Source: Paenibacillus montaniterrae (GTDB taxonomy: Bacteria; Bacillota; Bacilli; Paenibacillales; Paenibacillaceae). Taken from it: DNA of 64,000 nt. Within the stretch, counting starts at the first letter, position 1. Each line of letters starts with the position of its first letter. The DNA lies in the NCBI RefSeq assembly GCF_018403185.1, contig NZ_BOSE01000008.1, forward strand, positions 124,001-188,000. Reading direction: 5' to 3'. Under the pieces are notes generated by a model that was not told where the DNA came from, ran no database searches, and saw only the letters and a program-made list of their open reading frames with translations. The position numbers and the translations under genes were made by a program. Of this stretch, positions 52,533 to 61,209 are shown one piece after another.

Positions 52533-52568
52533 GATATGATGCAGACTCCATATTTACGACTGAAGTTA

Positions 52569-52618
52569 AAAAAGTAGAGGGTGTAAATTCGATCAAAGAT
52601 CGAGCTCACACCCTCTTT
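52569..52618 (-). terminator. Terminator of the araBDA operon
   Basis: Minus strand AGAGGGTGTGAGCTCGATC pairs with GATCGAATTTACACCCTCT (internal mismatch) and ACTTTTTTAAC follows. A strong stem 36 bases after the araA stop. Confidence 0.85.
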
Positions 52619-52654
52619 AAGGCTCATATATTGCTGACAAACTATCAGCGAGTA

Positions 52655-54076
52655 TTATTTAATAACGACATATTCCAGGTTAACGAGCTTCGCGTACGTC
52701 ACGATTTGGTCTGTTGTCAAGTTCAAGGAAACGACCGTATGGTGACCGCCGCCATTCTCGATCCAGGCTTTCACTCCATCCTGGAAGTTCGGCTTCACTT
52801 TCCAAAGCACGCGTGCAACAGGAAGCTTAGGAGCCGGAACGGTTGGCTCAAACGCAGAGACCTCGTTAATAAGTAATTTGTAATGAGTGCCGAAGTCAGC
52901 CATCGATACAACTACACCTTCGCCAGCTTTGCCGTCGAACACAAGACGCGCCGGATCTTCACGATCACCAATGCCAAGCGGAGATACAACAATTTTCGGC
53001 TTATTGCTTGCCAGGGACGGATCTACCTCAAGCATATGAGATTGCAGAATCGCTTCCTGACCAGCCGCCATTTCGTAGGTGTAATCCTCCATAAAGCCAG
53101 TGTTTTGATTGCGGCTCATCACCTTCAGCAAGCGATCAAGCGCCGCTGTTTTCCAGTCGCCTTCGCCTGCAAAGCCGTAGCCTTGTGCCATTAGACGCTG
53201 TACAGCAAGGCCCGGAAGCTGCTTCATGCCATGCAAATCTTCAAAGTTTGTCGTGAAGGCATTATAGCCCTTCTCATCCAGGAAACGTTTTAGCGCAATT
53301 TCATAGCTAGCTTGAATTCTGACGCTGGCTTCCCAAGCTTCCTTGCTGTTCGCGCCGTATTCGAAATCGTAAAGCTCCGCATACTGGGCCATCAACTGAT
53401 CGATTTCCTGCTCTGTAACAGCATTCACATATTGTACAAGATCGCCAATGCCGTAATAATCAACGGTCCAGCCAAATTGAATTTGCGCTTCAACCTTATC
53501 GCCTTCGGTTACGCCAACATTGCGCATATTGTCGCCAAAGCGCGCTACTTTAATATTGAAGCTTTCATTGTAAGCAACCGCAACGTCCATCCAATCCGCA
53601 ATTTGCTGCTGTACCTCTGGGCGCTCCCAGTAGCCTACCACGATTTTGTTTTGTTTGTTCAAGCGAGCATTAATGAAGCCGTATTCGCGGTCACCGTGAG
53701 CGGCCTGATTCAAATTCATGAAATCCATGTCAATCGTTGCCCAAGGAATGCTTTCATTGTATTGAGTAGCCAGGTGCAGCAACGGCTTCTGCAGCAATTT
53801 AGTGCCGCGAATCCACATTTTCGCAGGAGAGAATGTGTGCATCCAAGTGATGACGCCTGCTACCTCGTCGCGATAGTTGACCTCTTTCATAATGCTCGTA
53901 ATTTTATCCGCGCTGACAGCCAAATCCTGAAGAACAAGCGGATATGGCAGCACACCGCTGTTATTCAAGGCATCCGTCATCGTCTGTGCGTGAGCCTTTA
54001 CTTCTGCTAGCGCTTCTTCCCCGTACAAATGCTGCGAACCTACAACGAACCAAAACTGTTTAGTAGCTGTTGACAT
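52655..54076 (-). CDS. araA: L-arabinose isomerase
   Basis: 473 residues from MSTATKQFW (GAGGAGG six bases before the ATG). Converts L-arabinose to L-ribulose in the cytoplasm. [17 protein letters not shown] and [18 protein letters not shown] are the hallmarks; metal-binding/catalytic positions include the His in MLEVDPSLA-near region, E in [15 protein letters not shown] and E in MEDYTYEM. Length and motifs are those of a full enzyme. Third gene of araB-araD-araA under AraR. Confidence 0.97.
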   Translation of the reverse strand: MSTATKQFWFVVGSQHLYGEEALAEVKAHAQTMTDALNNSGVLPYPLVLQDLAVSADKITSIMKEVNYRDEVAGVITWMHTFSPAKMWIRGTKLLQKPLLHLATQYNESIPWATIDMDFMNLNQAAHGDREYGFINARLNKQNKIVVGYWERPEVQQQIADWMDVAVAYNESFNIKVARFGDNMRNVGVTEGDKVEAQIQFGWTVDYYGIGDLVQYVNAVTEQEIDQLMAQYAELYDFEYGANSKEAWEASVRIQASYEIALKRFLDEKGYNAFTTNFEDLHGMKQLPGLAVQRLMAQGYGFAGEGDWKTAALDRLLKVMSRNQNTGFMEDYTYEMAAGQEAILQSHMLEVDPSLASNKPKIVVSPLGIGDREDPARLVFDGKAGEGVVVSMADFGTHYKLLINEVSAFEPTVPAPKLPVARVLWKVKPNFQDGVKAWIENGGGHHTVVSLNLTTDQIVTYAKLVNLEYVVIK

Positions 54077-54117
54077 ATGAATCCTCCTCATTTTGAATGG
54101 ATATGGGTTGATGACAA

Positions 54118-54813
54118 TTACTTTTGCCCGTAATAAGCATCTTTTCCGTGCTTGCGAAGATAATGTTTATCCAGAATGCCCTGCGGCAGTTCTTTGGCAA
54201 AATGGTTTAGCTGACGCGCATACAAATTCATTTTGCATACCTCTTCCAGCACAACGCTGTTAACGACCGCTGACTTCACATCTTTTCCCCATGTGAAAGG
54301 CGCATGTCCCTGCAGCAGAACTGCCGGAATCGCCATCACATCAAGACCTCGTTTCTCGAACGTTTCAATGATGACATGCCCTGTTTCGACCTCATACCCC
54401 CGGTCGATCTCCTCCTGGGTAAGAAAGCGAGCGCATGGAACAGCACCATAGAAGGTATCAGCATGCGTCGTTCCCATTACCGGAACATCAAGTCCTGCTT
54501 GCGCCCAGATCGTTGCCCAGGTCGAGTGCGTATGCACGATGCCGCCAATCTCTGGATAATGCTTGTACAGTACAGCATGCGTTGCCGTGTCGGAGGACGG
54601 TCGCAAATCTCCCTCTACAACATTGCCATCGAGATCGACTACTACCATATCGCTTGGCTTCATCGTCTCATAGCTTACACCGCTCGGTTTAATCACGAAA
54701 AGTCCGCTGTCCCGATCGATGCCGCTTGCATTGCCCCATGTGAATTTAACAAGTCCGTGCTTTGGCAGCTCCAGATTCGCTTCATAAACTTCTTCCTTCA
54801 GTTGTTCCAACAT
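54118..54813 (-). CDS. araD: L-ribulose-5-phosphate 4-epimerase
   Basis: 231 residues, the usual length. Class II aldolase fold: [20 protein letters not shown] near the N-terminus, zinc ligands HTHS ([12 protein letters not shown]) and a later His in [11 protein letters not shown]; the Asp and Tyr of the active site are in the C-terminal part. Converts L-ribulose-5-P to D-xylulose-5-P. Two bases after the araB stop. Confidence 0.96.
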   Translation of the reverse strand: MLEQLKEEVYEANLELPKHGLVKFTWGNASGIDRDSGLFVIKPSGVSYETMKPSDMVVVDLDGNVVEGDLRPSSDTATHAVLYKHYPEIGGIVHTHSTWATIWAQAGLDVPVMGTTHADTFYGAVPCARFLTQEEIDRGYEVETGHVIIETFEKRGLDVMAIPAVLLQGHAPFTWGKDVKSAVVNSVVLEEVCKMNLYARQLNHFAKELPQGILDKHYLRKHGKDAYYGQK

Positions 54814-54815
54814 TG

Positions 54816-56432
54816 TTAAGCCCTCCCGTTCTCAAGCAAATGGTCTACAGCAGCCTGTTCAATGGCCAGCCCTGCCCGATACCGTTCAATAAATGCTTCA
54901 AAGCCGTTAACATCTACTGGATCCGGGGTAATTTCTTCACCCGCAACATCCTGGAATACCTTCTGCGCAAGGAAATCGTCCAGGCTTTCTGCTTGATCCT
55001 TGTTGATCATATAAGATGCGAGCAGCGCCATTCCCCATGCTCCGCCTTCTCCGGCTGTAGTCATCACCGACACAGGCACGTTCAGCGCAGCAGCCAGCAT
55101 TTTCTGTCCGACAACTGGCGTTTTGAACAGTCCCCCGTGAGCTAGTATGCTATCAATCGCCACATGCTCATTCTCGGTCAAGATGTCCATCCCGATCTTC
55201 AGCGCGCCGAATGCTGTGAACAGATGCGTCCGCATAAAGTTGGCAAGGTTAAATCTGCTTTCAGGTGAGCGAACGAACAACGGACGGCCTTGCTCAAGTC
55301 CCGTAATATTCTCGCCCGACAAATAACCGTAGCTCAGCAGTCCTCCGCCATCAGGATCGGCCTCAAGCGCCTTGTTCAACAGTACGCTGAACAGCTTGCC
55401 AGAATCGGCTCCTAAGCCCATTGCCTCGGAAAACTCACGGAATAAATCCATCCATGCGTTAAGGTCGCTTGAGCAGTTGTTCGCATGCACCATAGCGACT
55501 GGACTGCCGCTTGGAGTTGTAACCATGTCGATCTCTGGATACACCTTGGACAATTCCTTCTCCAATACAATCATCGCAAAAACAGAAGTCCCGACGGAGA
55601 TGTTGCCCGTGCGCTTTCTGACGCTGTTCGTCGCCACCATGCCCGTACCCGCATCACCTTCAGGCGGGCAGAGCGGAATGCCAGCAGCAAGATCCTGCTG
55701 CGGGTCCAATATACCAGCTCCCGCTTCCGTCAGCTCGCCGGCATGCTGGCCGGAAAGATATACTTTAGGAAGAAGCTCCTCAAGCTTCCACGGGTAGCCT
55801 TTCTCGGCAATCAGCTCGTCGAATTGCTTGACCATCGCAGGATGGTAGTTATGCGTCGTTTCATCAATCGGGAATATGCCGGATGCATCTCCGATGCCAA
55901 TCGCTTTATTGCCGGTCAATAGCCAATGGATGTATCCGGCTAGCGTGGTCACATAATCGATGCGCGGCACATGCTCCTCTTCATTCAAAATTGCCTGATA
56001 CAAATGAGCGATGCTCCAGCGCTCCGGTATATTGAATTGAAATAAGTCCGTTAATTTCCTTGCTGCTGCACCAGTCGTCGCATTGCGCCAGGTGCGGAAT
56101 GGCACCAGCAATTTACCCTGGCTGTCAAAAGCCATATATCCGTGCATCATCGCAGAGAATCCGATCGAGCCGATTGTGCGGAGGATGACACCGTATTTGC
56201 TTTCCACTTCCTGCTTCATTTCTCGATAAGCAGCTTGAAGGCCGGCTATAATCGTCTCCTGATCGTAGGTCCAATATCCATCCTTCAATTGGTTTTCCCA
56301 TTCGAAGCTTCCAGATGCAATCGTATTGAAATGACGATCAATCAGCACTGCCTTAATCCGCGTAGATCCAAACTCGATGCCTAGCGATGTTTCTCCTCTA
56401 GTTATCGCATCTTTCAAGTCAGTATGATTCAT
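54816..56432 (-). CDS. araB: Ribulokinase
   Basis: 538 residues from [19 protein letters not shown] is 12 bases upstream, and the longer frame to 56489 would start in the operator-to-SD leader. FGGY kinase fold: [15 protein letters not shown] (phosphate-1), [45 protein letters not shown] and [11 protein letters not shown]. It phosphorylates L-ribulose. First gene of the operon, behind an AraR-controlled promoter. Confidence 0.96.
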   Translation of the reverse strand: MNHTDLKDAITRGETSLGIEFGSTRIKAVLIDRHFNTIASGSFEWENQLKDGYWTYDQETIIAGLQAAYREMKQEVESKYGVILRTIGSIGFSAMMHGYMAFDSQGKLLVPFRTWRNATTGAAARKLTDLFQFNIPERWSIAHLYQAILNEEEHVPRIDYVTTLAGYIHWLLTGNKAIGIGDASGIFPIDETTHNYHPAMVKQFDELIAEKGYPWKLEELLPKVYLSGQHAGELTEAGAGILDPQQDLAAGIPLCPPEGDAGTGMVATNSVRKRTGNISVGTSVFAMIVLEKELSKVYPEIDMVTTPSGSPVAMVHANNCSSDLNAWMDLFREFSEAMGLGADSGKLFSVLLNKALEADPDGGGLLSYGYLSGENITGLEQGRPLFVRSPESRFNLANFMRTHLFTAFGALKIGMDILTENEHVAIDSILAHGGLFKTPVVGQKMLAAALNVPVSVMTTAGEGGAWGMALLASYMINKDQAESLDDFLAQKVFQDVAGEEITPDPVDVNGFEAFIERYRAGLAIEQAAVDHLLENGRA

Positions 56433-56521
56433 AATGATACATGTCCCCTTTCTGTTCGCTGTTTTAACTCGGAAACCTATCATTTTCATCTAAAGAAGGC
56501 GCTTCCCTTCATAACAATTTC

Positions 56522-56551
56522 AGTATAATTTTTTGTACGTACATTTGTCAA
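56522..56551 (-). promoter_or_regulatory. araBDA promoter with AraR operator between -35 and -10
   Basis: Minus strand TTGACA (56546-56551) and TATACT (56522-56527), spacer 18. TTTTGTACGTACATTT (56531-56546) inside the spacer matches the Bacillus AraR consensus ATTTGTACGTACAAAT. Repressor binding would block polymerase. Confidence 0.85.
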
Positions 56552-56621
56552 TATCATATAGTAGTTATACTTACATATATAATTGCTGCAATTTAGCTTG
56601 AAACCCGGGCTCCCTTACGGT

Positions 56622-56642
56622 TAAACGTACCGTACAACTTGC
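56622..56642. promoter_or_regulatory. Possible third AraR-like half-site
   Basis: ACGGTTAAACGTACCGT with following ACAACTT resembles CGTACAACTT of the araR box, though the core is interrupted (CGTACCGTACA). It lies between the two clear AraR boxes. Confidence 0.3.
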
Positions 56643-56697
56643 TGCTTTCGACAATAATTGACGCTATGTTTTTCAAATTTTGAAATTAATGCTAGAA

Positions 56698-56712
56698 TAT
56701 ATACGTACAACT
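56698..56712. promoter_or_regulatory. AraR operator before araR
   Basis: TATACGTACAACTTT matches the AraR consensus in the TACGTACAA core and lies about 30 bases before the regulator start. It implies autoregulation. Confidence 0.65.
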
Positions 56713-56741
56713 TTATGAACATGATGAAAGAAGTGGACGAT

Positions 56742-57833
56742 GTGAAGCCAAAATACCAGGTCATCATTGATGAAATAAAAAGCAATATTTTATCGGGAGC
56801 GTATAAGGCAGGCGAGCAGATTCCATCGGAGTTTGCGCTGCAGGAAATTTACAATGTAAGCCGTCAAACCGTTCGCAAAGCGATTCTGGAGCTATCGAAT
56901 GAGGGGTTTTTAAGAAGCGAGAAGGGCTCCGGCACGTACGTCAGCAGCCAGTACAGAAGCAGATCGACTGGAAAAACAACGAATAAAACGATCGGCGTGA
57001 TCACGACCTATATTTCCGACTATATCTTCCCTTCGATCATTCGCGGCATTGAAAGTCGGTTAAACGAAGACAACTATTCCTTGCTGCTGGCAAGCACCAA
57101 TAATGATGTCGTACAAGAAAAGAAGGCGCTGGAAATGATGCTGTCCTACGGCTTGGATGGAATGATAGTCGAGCCTACCAGAAGCAATGTTTACAATCCC
57201 AATATTGCGTACTATTTAGCGTTTCAAGAGCAGGATGTCCCGTTCGTCATGATCAATGCCTATTACGAGGAGCTGGAGGTTCCATTCTTCTGTCTCGATG
57301 ATGTGCAGTCCAGCTATTTGGCAACGAGTGAGCTAATCGCGAAAGGACATACTCAGATCGGAATTATCGCAAAAATGGATGATTTGCAAGGGAAGTATCG
57401 CATGAAAGGATTCATCAAAGCACTTGGGGAAGCCAGATTAAAGTTCCAGCCAGAGCATGTGCTTTCGTTCGATACCGCGACGAAGCCTGATTTGTCCGTT
57501 AACCTGGAAGCATATCTTAGTGATCATCTTGACGGATTAACCGCATTAGTATGCTACAACGACGAGGTTGGCCTAGAGGTCGTGCAGGTATGCAGGAAGC
57601 TGGGAATCTCGGTACCTGAGCAGCTGTCGATCATCGGTCAGGACAATTCGTATATCGCCAAAAACGCGAACATTAAGCTAACTACTCTTACACACCCGCA
57701 AGAACAGATGGGTCGCGATGCAGCGGACTGGATCATTAAGCGGCTGCAGGGCAAAAAGGATCTGCCTGCAAGCACCATCTATCAGCCTGAATTCATTGAA
57801 GGGGAAACTGTTAAAGCAATCGAAGGAAAATAA
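56742..57833 (+). CDS. araR: Arabinose operon repressor AraR (GntR helix-turn-helix, LacI-type sensor)
   Basis: 363 residues if started at GTG 56742 (MKPKYQVIIDEI), the size of B. subtilis AraR (MLPKYAQVKEEI start); ATGs at 56715, 56721 and 56724 would add up to nine residues but have no SD. N-terminal GntR winged helix (SEFALQEIYNVSRQTVRKAILEL, ... GSGTYVSS), C-terminal LacI/GalR-type effector domain (GVITTYISDYIFPSIIRGIE, IGIIAKMDDLQGK, QLSIIGQDNSYIA). Divergent from araBDA with AraR boxes between. L-arabinose is the expected inducer. Confidence 0.94.
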   Translation: MKPKYQVIIDEIKSNILSGAYKAGEQIPSEFALQEIYNVSRQTVRKAILELSNEGFLRSEKGSGTYVSSQYRSRSTGKTTNKTIGVITTYISDYIFPSIIRGIESRLNEDNYSLLLASTNNDVVQEKKALEMMLSYGLDGMIVEPTRSNVYNPNIAYYLAFQEQDVPFVMINAYYEELEVPFFCLDDVQSSYLATSELIAKGHTQIGIIAKMDDLQGKYRMKGFIKALGEARLKFQPEHVLSFDTATKPDLSVNLEAYLSDHLDGLTALVCYNDEVGLEVVQVCRKLGISVPEQLSIIGQDNSYIAKNANIKLTTLTHPQEQMGRDAADWIIKRLQGKKDLPASTIYQPEFIEGETVKAIEGK

Positions 57834-57873
57834 ATTAAGGAACGAATTGAAATCCATTTATGGAGTTGGTCAA

Positions 57874-58659
57874 ATGTATCCACATCATCAAATTGCCATT
57901 AACGCTATTACCGACAAGTTGAAGATCAGACCAGAAGTTCAAGGAGTTATTATTGGAGGTTCTGTGGCGCATGGCTTCGCCAATGAATCGTCAGACATCG
58001 ATATTATGATCGTCTACTCCGACGAGGACTATGCACGCTCCCGATCAACCTATAATTTGGGCTACTTTGAAACGGAAGCCTGCGCTTATGAGGGTGGGTA
58101 TGTGGATGGCAAAATTATATCGCCCTCCTTCATTAAGCAAGTTGCAGAGTTCGGGAGTGAGCCGGCGAAATTTGCTTTTCAGGATGCATTTCTTACCTAC
58201 TCCAACATTGACGGGCTGCAGCAGTTAGTCACTGCCGCAGCAAAATATCCGGTAGATAAAAAAGAGGAGAACATGCAAAAGTTCTATGCTCAATTTGAAA
58301 CCTGGAAATGGTACTACTACGAAGGGTTGAAACGCGACAATCGTTTATTGATTGACCATAGTCTAACCCAGTATCTATTTTTCGCAGGAAGGCTGATATT
58401 GGCATACAATGAAATACTGTTCCCATCCTACAAGTGGTTCCTGAAGGCTTTGCAGGAGGTTCCGAGCAAGCCGAAAGACTTAATGACCGACATCGATCTG
58501 GTACTTGAGAAACGAACGCCGGAAGCCGTTGAGAAGCTGTACAAGAGCATAGTAGAATTCCATAACTGGTACGCTGCGGAGCATCATTGGACGGTTCAAT
58601 TCATGGTGGATAGCCAATTGAACTGGCTGGACGGGCCAGTGCCCGTGCTTGATTTGTAA
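57874..58659 (+). CDS. Nucleotidyltransferase-domain protein
   Basis: 261 residues from MYPHHQIAINAI; GGAG is eight bases before the ATG. GVIIGGSVAHGFANESSDIDIMIV is the pol-beta-type nucleotidyltransferase signature (GGS-x9-DID), the rest is helical (FETWKWYYYEGLKRDN, SLTQYLFFAGRLILAYN), as in aminoglycoside-adenylyltransferase-like and DUF4037-type proteins. It lies 40 bases after araR; no role in arabinose use is apparent. Not paired with a HEPN gene, so not an obvious toxin-antitoxin system. Confidence 0.8.
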   Translation: MYPHHQIAINAITDKLKIRPEVQGVIIGGSVAHGFANESSDIDIMIVYSDEDYARSRSTYNLGYFETEACAYEGGYVDGKIISPSFIKQVAEFGSEPAKFAFQDAFLTYSNIDGLQQLVTAAAKYPVDKKEENMQKFYAQFETWKWYYYEGLKRDNRLLIDHSLTQYLFFAGRLILAYNEILFPSYKWFLKALQEVPSKPKDLMTDIDLVLEKRTPEAVEKLYKSIVEFHNWYAAEHHWTVQFMVDSQLNWLDGPVPVLDL

Positions 58660-58680
58660 TCCATCCCGCAAACCGCCTGC

Positions 58681-59127
58681 TTAAAAATAATTGTTCTGCG
58701 CAGTCGAGGCAGGCGGCTTTTCTTGCGACTCTTTCTTCGTGCTGCACGAATCATCCGGACGACGGTACCTTCCCGCTTCCAGCTTCATATCGATAAAGTC
58801 AACGACCTGCTGCAGCGAGTCAATTTGGCTGACGATATTTTCCCGGTGCTTCTTTAGACGCTCCACCAATTCAGGATATTCTGCGGGATCAGCATCGGCG
58901 GTAACCGTCAAAAACGGCCGCATTTCCTCCAGCGGCATCCCCGTCTTTTTCAGGCAGGAAATCAATTGGAGTGTTTGGATGTCCTCCTGTCGATAAATGC
59001 GATGGCCGTTTTCCTTGCGCTCCGCTCGGGGCAGCAACGCGATCTTTTCATAGTAACGAATCGTGTCCTCGGAAATGCCGCTTTGCTCTGCTGCTTGCTT
59101 GATCGTAAAGGTTTGCTCCGCCTTCAT
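58681..59127 (-). CDS. MerR-family transcriptional regulator
   Basis: 148 residues from MKAEQTFTI with GGGGGGA upstream. N-terminal MerR helix-turn-helix (FTIKQAAEQSGISEDTIRYYEKIALLPRAERKENGHR in two halves), then a coiled dimer helix (ERLKKHRENIVSQIDSLQQVVDFIDMKLE). The short C-terminus has a Cys in DDSCSTKK. It controls its own gene and the SDR gene through two promoters with the MerR-type 19-bp spacer. Confidence 0.9.
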   Translation of the reverse strand: MKAEQTFTIKQAAEQSGISEDTIRYYEKIALLPRAERKENGHRIYRQEDIQTLQLISCLKKTGMPLEEMRPFLTVTADADPAEYPELVERLKKHRENIVSQIDSLQQVVDFIDMKLEAGRYRRPDDSCSTKKESQEKPPASTAQNNYF

Positions 59128-59157
59128 TCTCGTCCCCCCAAACATATTTTATTATGC

Positions 59158-59188
59158 ATTATACATCTTGGAGCTGGCTCCAAGTCAA
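59158..59188 (-). promoter_or_regulatory. merR promoter, 19-bp spacer with palindrome
   Basis: Minus strand TTGACT (59183-59188) and perfect TATAAT (59158-59163) are 19 bases apart, with CTTGGAGCCAGCTCCAAG between. This overlong spacer is the classic target of MerR untwisting. Confidence 0.85.
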
Positions 59189-59225
59189 ACTGTTCTCCAA
59201 TAAGCCAAGCCTCATTCTCCACTCC

Positions 59226-59256
59226 TTGACTTGGAGTCGACTCCAAGTTTTACAAT
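59226..59256 (+). promoter_or_regulatory. SDR gene promoter, 19-bp spacer with palindrome
   Basis: TTGACT (59226-59231) and TACAAT (59251-59256), spacer 19 bases, carrying the perfect palindrome ACTTGGAGTCGACTCCAAGT. Same MerR design as the promoter at 59158 on the other strand. Confidence 0.85.
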
Positions 59257-59302
59257 GAGCGCATCCAGGGAAATATCCCTGTTTCAGAAGGAGTGAGAGA
59301 CA

Positions 59303-60151
59303 ATGAACAGATCACAACCTAAATATACCGCATTAATTACTGGTGCAAACGCCGGGATCGGCCTGGAGTTAGCACGGAAACTGCTGGCGGAAGGCTGGCA
59401 GGTAGTTGCTTTGAATCGTTCGGAGTTTCCGGCAGACGATGCAAGCATCGAAAAAGCGCGCAAAAGCAGTCAGCTGCGCATTTATAAAGTGACCGACCTC
59501 GCGGATTACGGGGGCTTGAGAAGAGCGCTGCAGCAGATCAAATCCAACGAGCATCAGATTGATATTTTGTTTAACAACGCTGGCGGCAGCTTTCCAGAGC
59601 TAAGTTATTCAAAGCAAGGGCGAGAGAAGCATTACGAGGTAATGACGGTAGTGCCGTATATTGTATTGATGGAATTAAAGGAGCTCCTTAAAAACGGCAG
59701 CTTAAAAACGGTAATTAACACCTCAACCTCAGCCATCAAATTTACGAAGGAATTGAGCATTGAAATTTTGGAGCGGCCTAAAACGTTCCGCAAGCTGATT
59801 GGCCCGTATGCCACCTCCAAGCTGGCGCTGTCGCTATGGTCTCAGGCCATCGCACCGCAGCTTGCCAAGGATGACATCAAAATCCGCAGTGTAGATCCAG
59901 GCGGCAACAATACGCTAAGAAAAGGGAAAAATTCCGGTCTGCCTTTATTGGTCAAGCCATTGATGAAGCTGTTCTTCCCCCCGCCAACTAAAGGGGCGAG
60001 TCTGCTGTATGAAGGTGCTCTTGGAAAACAGCGAACTAAGAGCGGCGTATTTTTATTAAAGGGTCAGGTTGCGGAATTAAAGTTTCAGAATCAGGCACAG
60101 CATGTACTGGATAGGGTAAAGGCGATTTACGAGCATGAATTTTTACAATAG
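59303..60151 (+). CDS. Short-chain dehydrogenase/reductase
   Basis: 282 residues. Cofactor motif TGANAGIGLELARKL (GxxxGxG), LFNNAGGS (NNAG), catalytic YATSKLA (YxxxK) with Ser in NTSTSAIKF. Classical SDR of the retinol-dehydrogenase-like type; NADP(H) is suggested by the following VALNRSE. AAGGAG nine bases before ATG. Under a MerR-type promoter, so it is induced by an unknown signal such as a toxic aldehyde or ketone. Confidence 0.9.
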   Translation: MNRSQPKYTALITGANAGIGLELARKLLAEGWQVVALNRSEFPADDASIEKARKSSQLRIYKVTDLADYGGLRRALQQIKSNEHQIDILFNNAGGSFPELSYSKQGREKHYEVMTVVPYIVLMELKELLKNGSLKTVINTSTSAIKFTKELSIEILERPKTFRKLIGPYATSKLALSLWSQAIAPQLAKDDIKIRSVDPGGNNTLRKGKNSGLPLLVKPLMKLFFPPPTKGASLLYEGALGKQRTKSGVFLLKGQVAELKFQNQAQHVLDRVKAIYEHEFLQ

Positions 60152-60156
60152 CTTTT

Positions 60157-60351
60157 TTAAGTCAGCAAGCGTCGACCGAGCTGCAGGCGTGCTTCAAGCT
60201 CAATTCTATACTTGCAATCCTCGCAGCAATGCATGCCTTGCCGGTCCCGCTTTACATAGTCGTATGCCTGAGTTCCTTCGAACACTATAAACTCGTTTTT
60301 GCAAATGTAACAGGTCGCATGAAAGCGAAATCCATCGGAGTAGCTTTGCAC
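60157..60351 (-). CDS. Small zinc-ribbon protein (YlaI/DUF2197-like)
   Basis: 64 residues from GTG 60351 (MQSYSDGFRFHATCY), with GGGAGGG six bases upstream; the longer frame to 60405 has no SD. It carries CYIC and CEDC knuckles about 30 residues apart, an apparent zinc ribbon like that of B. subtilis YlaI-type proteins, ending in RIELEARLQLGRR. Function unknown. Convergent with the SDR gene, six bases between stops. Confidence 0.65.
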   Translation of the reverse strand: MQSYSDGFRFHATCYICKNEFIVFEGTQAYDYVKRDRQGMHCCEDCKYRIELEARLQLGRRLLT

Positions 60352-60438
60352 GAAAATCCCTCCCGTTGTCGCAATAAGATGCAGCGCCATTGACGTGGCA
60401 GCCACGATACGTTATAACAATATAAAAATCAAAATAAC

Positions 60439-60467
60439 ACACTGTGCTATTTATTTTAATACAGTGT
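60439..60467. promoter_or_regulatory. TetR operator before the gene at 60494
   Basis: ACACTGT (60439-60445) and ACAGTGT (60461-60467) form perfect 7-bp arms 15 bases apart, overlapping an AT-rich promoter region. It is shared by the divergent zinc-ribbon gene. Confidence 0.6.
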
Positions 60468-60493
60468 ACTAAATAAAACAAGAGGTGTGTACC

Positions 60494-61099
60494 TTGCCTA
60501 AAATCGTGGACCACGAACAAAAAAGGAGACTGATTGCCGAATCGGCTTGGCATATTATCGAAACAAAAGGGATTGAGCATGCTTCTATTCGTGCCGTTGC
60601 CGCTGCAGCAAAATTGTCGCCGGGCGCGTTGCGCCATTATTTTTCGACGCAGGATGAGCTGCTGCTGTTTATCGTGGATTACTACCTGACAAGAGCAGCA
60701 CAGAATGCAGAAGGACTGGAAATTAGCCATATCCCGTTGAAAGCCGCAAAGGAAGTGCTGTTAGAGCTGCTGCCTATGAATTCGGAAAAACGAACGGCAA
60801 TCAGCGTCTGGTGGGTATTTGCCATTCGTTCGCTCACAAGCTCAGCCCTGCAGGCAAAAATGAACGAGCTTACGGACGGACTTCACCACCTGACTAAAAC
60901 GGTTCTCGGCCTGCTCGCTGATGCGGAGCTGCTTCTCCCGTCAATAGATATCGAGCTTGAAAAGCTTAGATTAGCCGCAGTCGTCGAAGGCTTGAACATC
61001 CTTGCATTGCTTCGCCCGGAGCAGTATACACCTGAAACGATTGAGCGGATCATCAGCTCGCATCTGCGCGAGCTTTGTCGGCCGCGCGCAGGACAATAA
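60494..61099 (+). CDS. TetR-family regulator
   Basis: 201 residues from TTG 60494 (MPKIVDHEQKRR), a typical start of this subfamily; AGAGG is upstream. Helix-turn-helix at about 25-60 (IEHASIRAVAAAAKLSPGALRHYFSTQDEL). C-terminal domain helical. The target is not obvious: the nearest divergent gene is the small zinc-ribbon protein. Confidence 0.88.
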   Translation: MPKIVDHEQKRRLIAESAWHIIETKGIEHASIRAVAAAAKLSPGALRHYFSTQDELLLFIVDYYLTRAAQNAEGLEISHIPLKAAKEVLLELLPMNSEKRTAISVWWVFAIRSLTSSALQAKMNELTDGLHHLTKTVLGLLADAELLLPSIDIELEKLRLAAVVEGLNILALLRPEQYTPETIERIISSHLRELCRPRAGQ

Positions 61100-61122
61100 A
61101 AATTGAGCGGCGGCAAGCAAGA

Positions 61123-61171
61123 AGAAGGGTGTAGAGATTGTCAGTTTTCGCTGACCACCTGTACACCCTTC
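61123..61171. terminator. Hairpin between the TetR and SLH-amidase genes
   Basis: GAAGGGTGTA and TACACCCTTC pair with inner TTGTCAG/GCTGAC. The genes converge here; neither side has a clear T-run. Confidence 0.55.
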
Positions 61172-61209
61172 GTATGACTTAAGCTAATAGCTGTAACATC
61201 GAATGCATC

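Noticed and set aside
57874-58659. HEPN/MNT toxin-antitoxin module
   Set aside because: No HEPN partner gene is adjacent and the protein is longer than a minimal nucleotidyltransferase.
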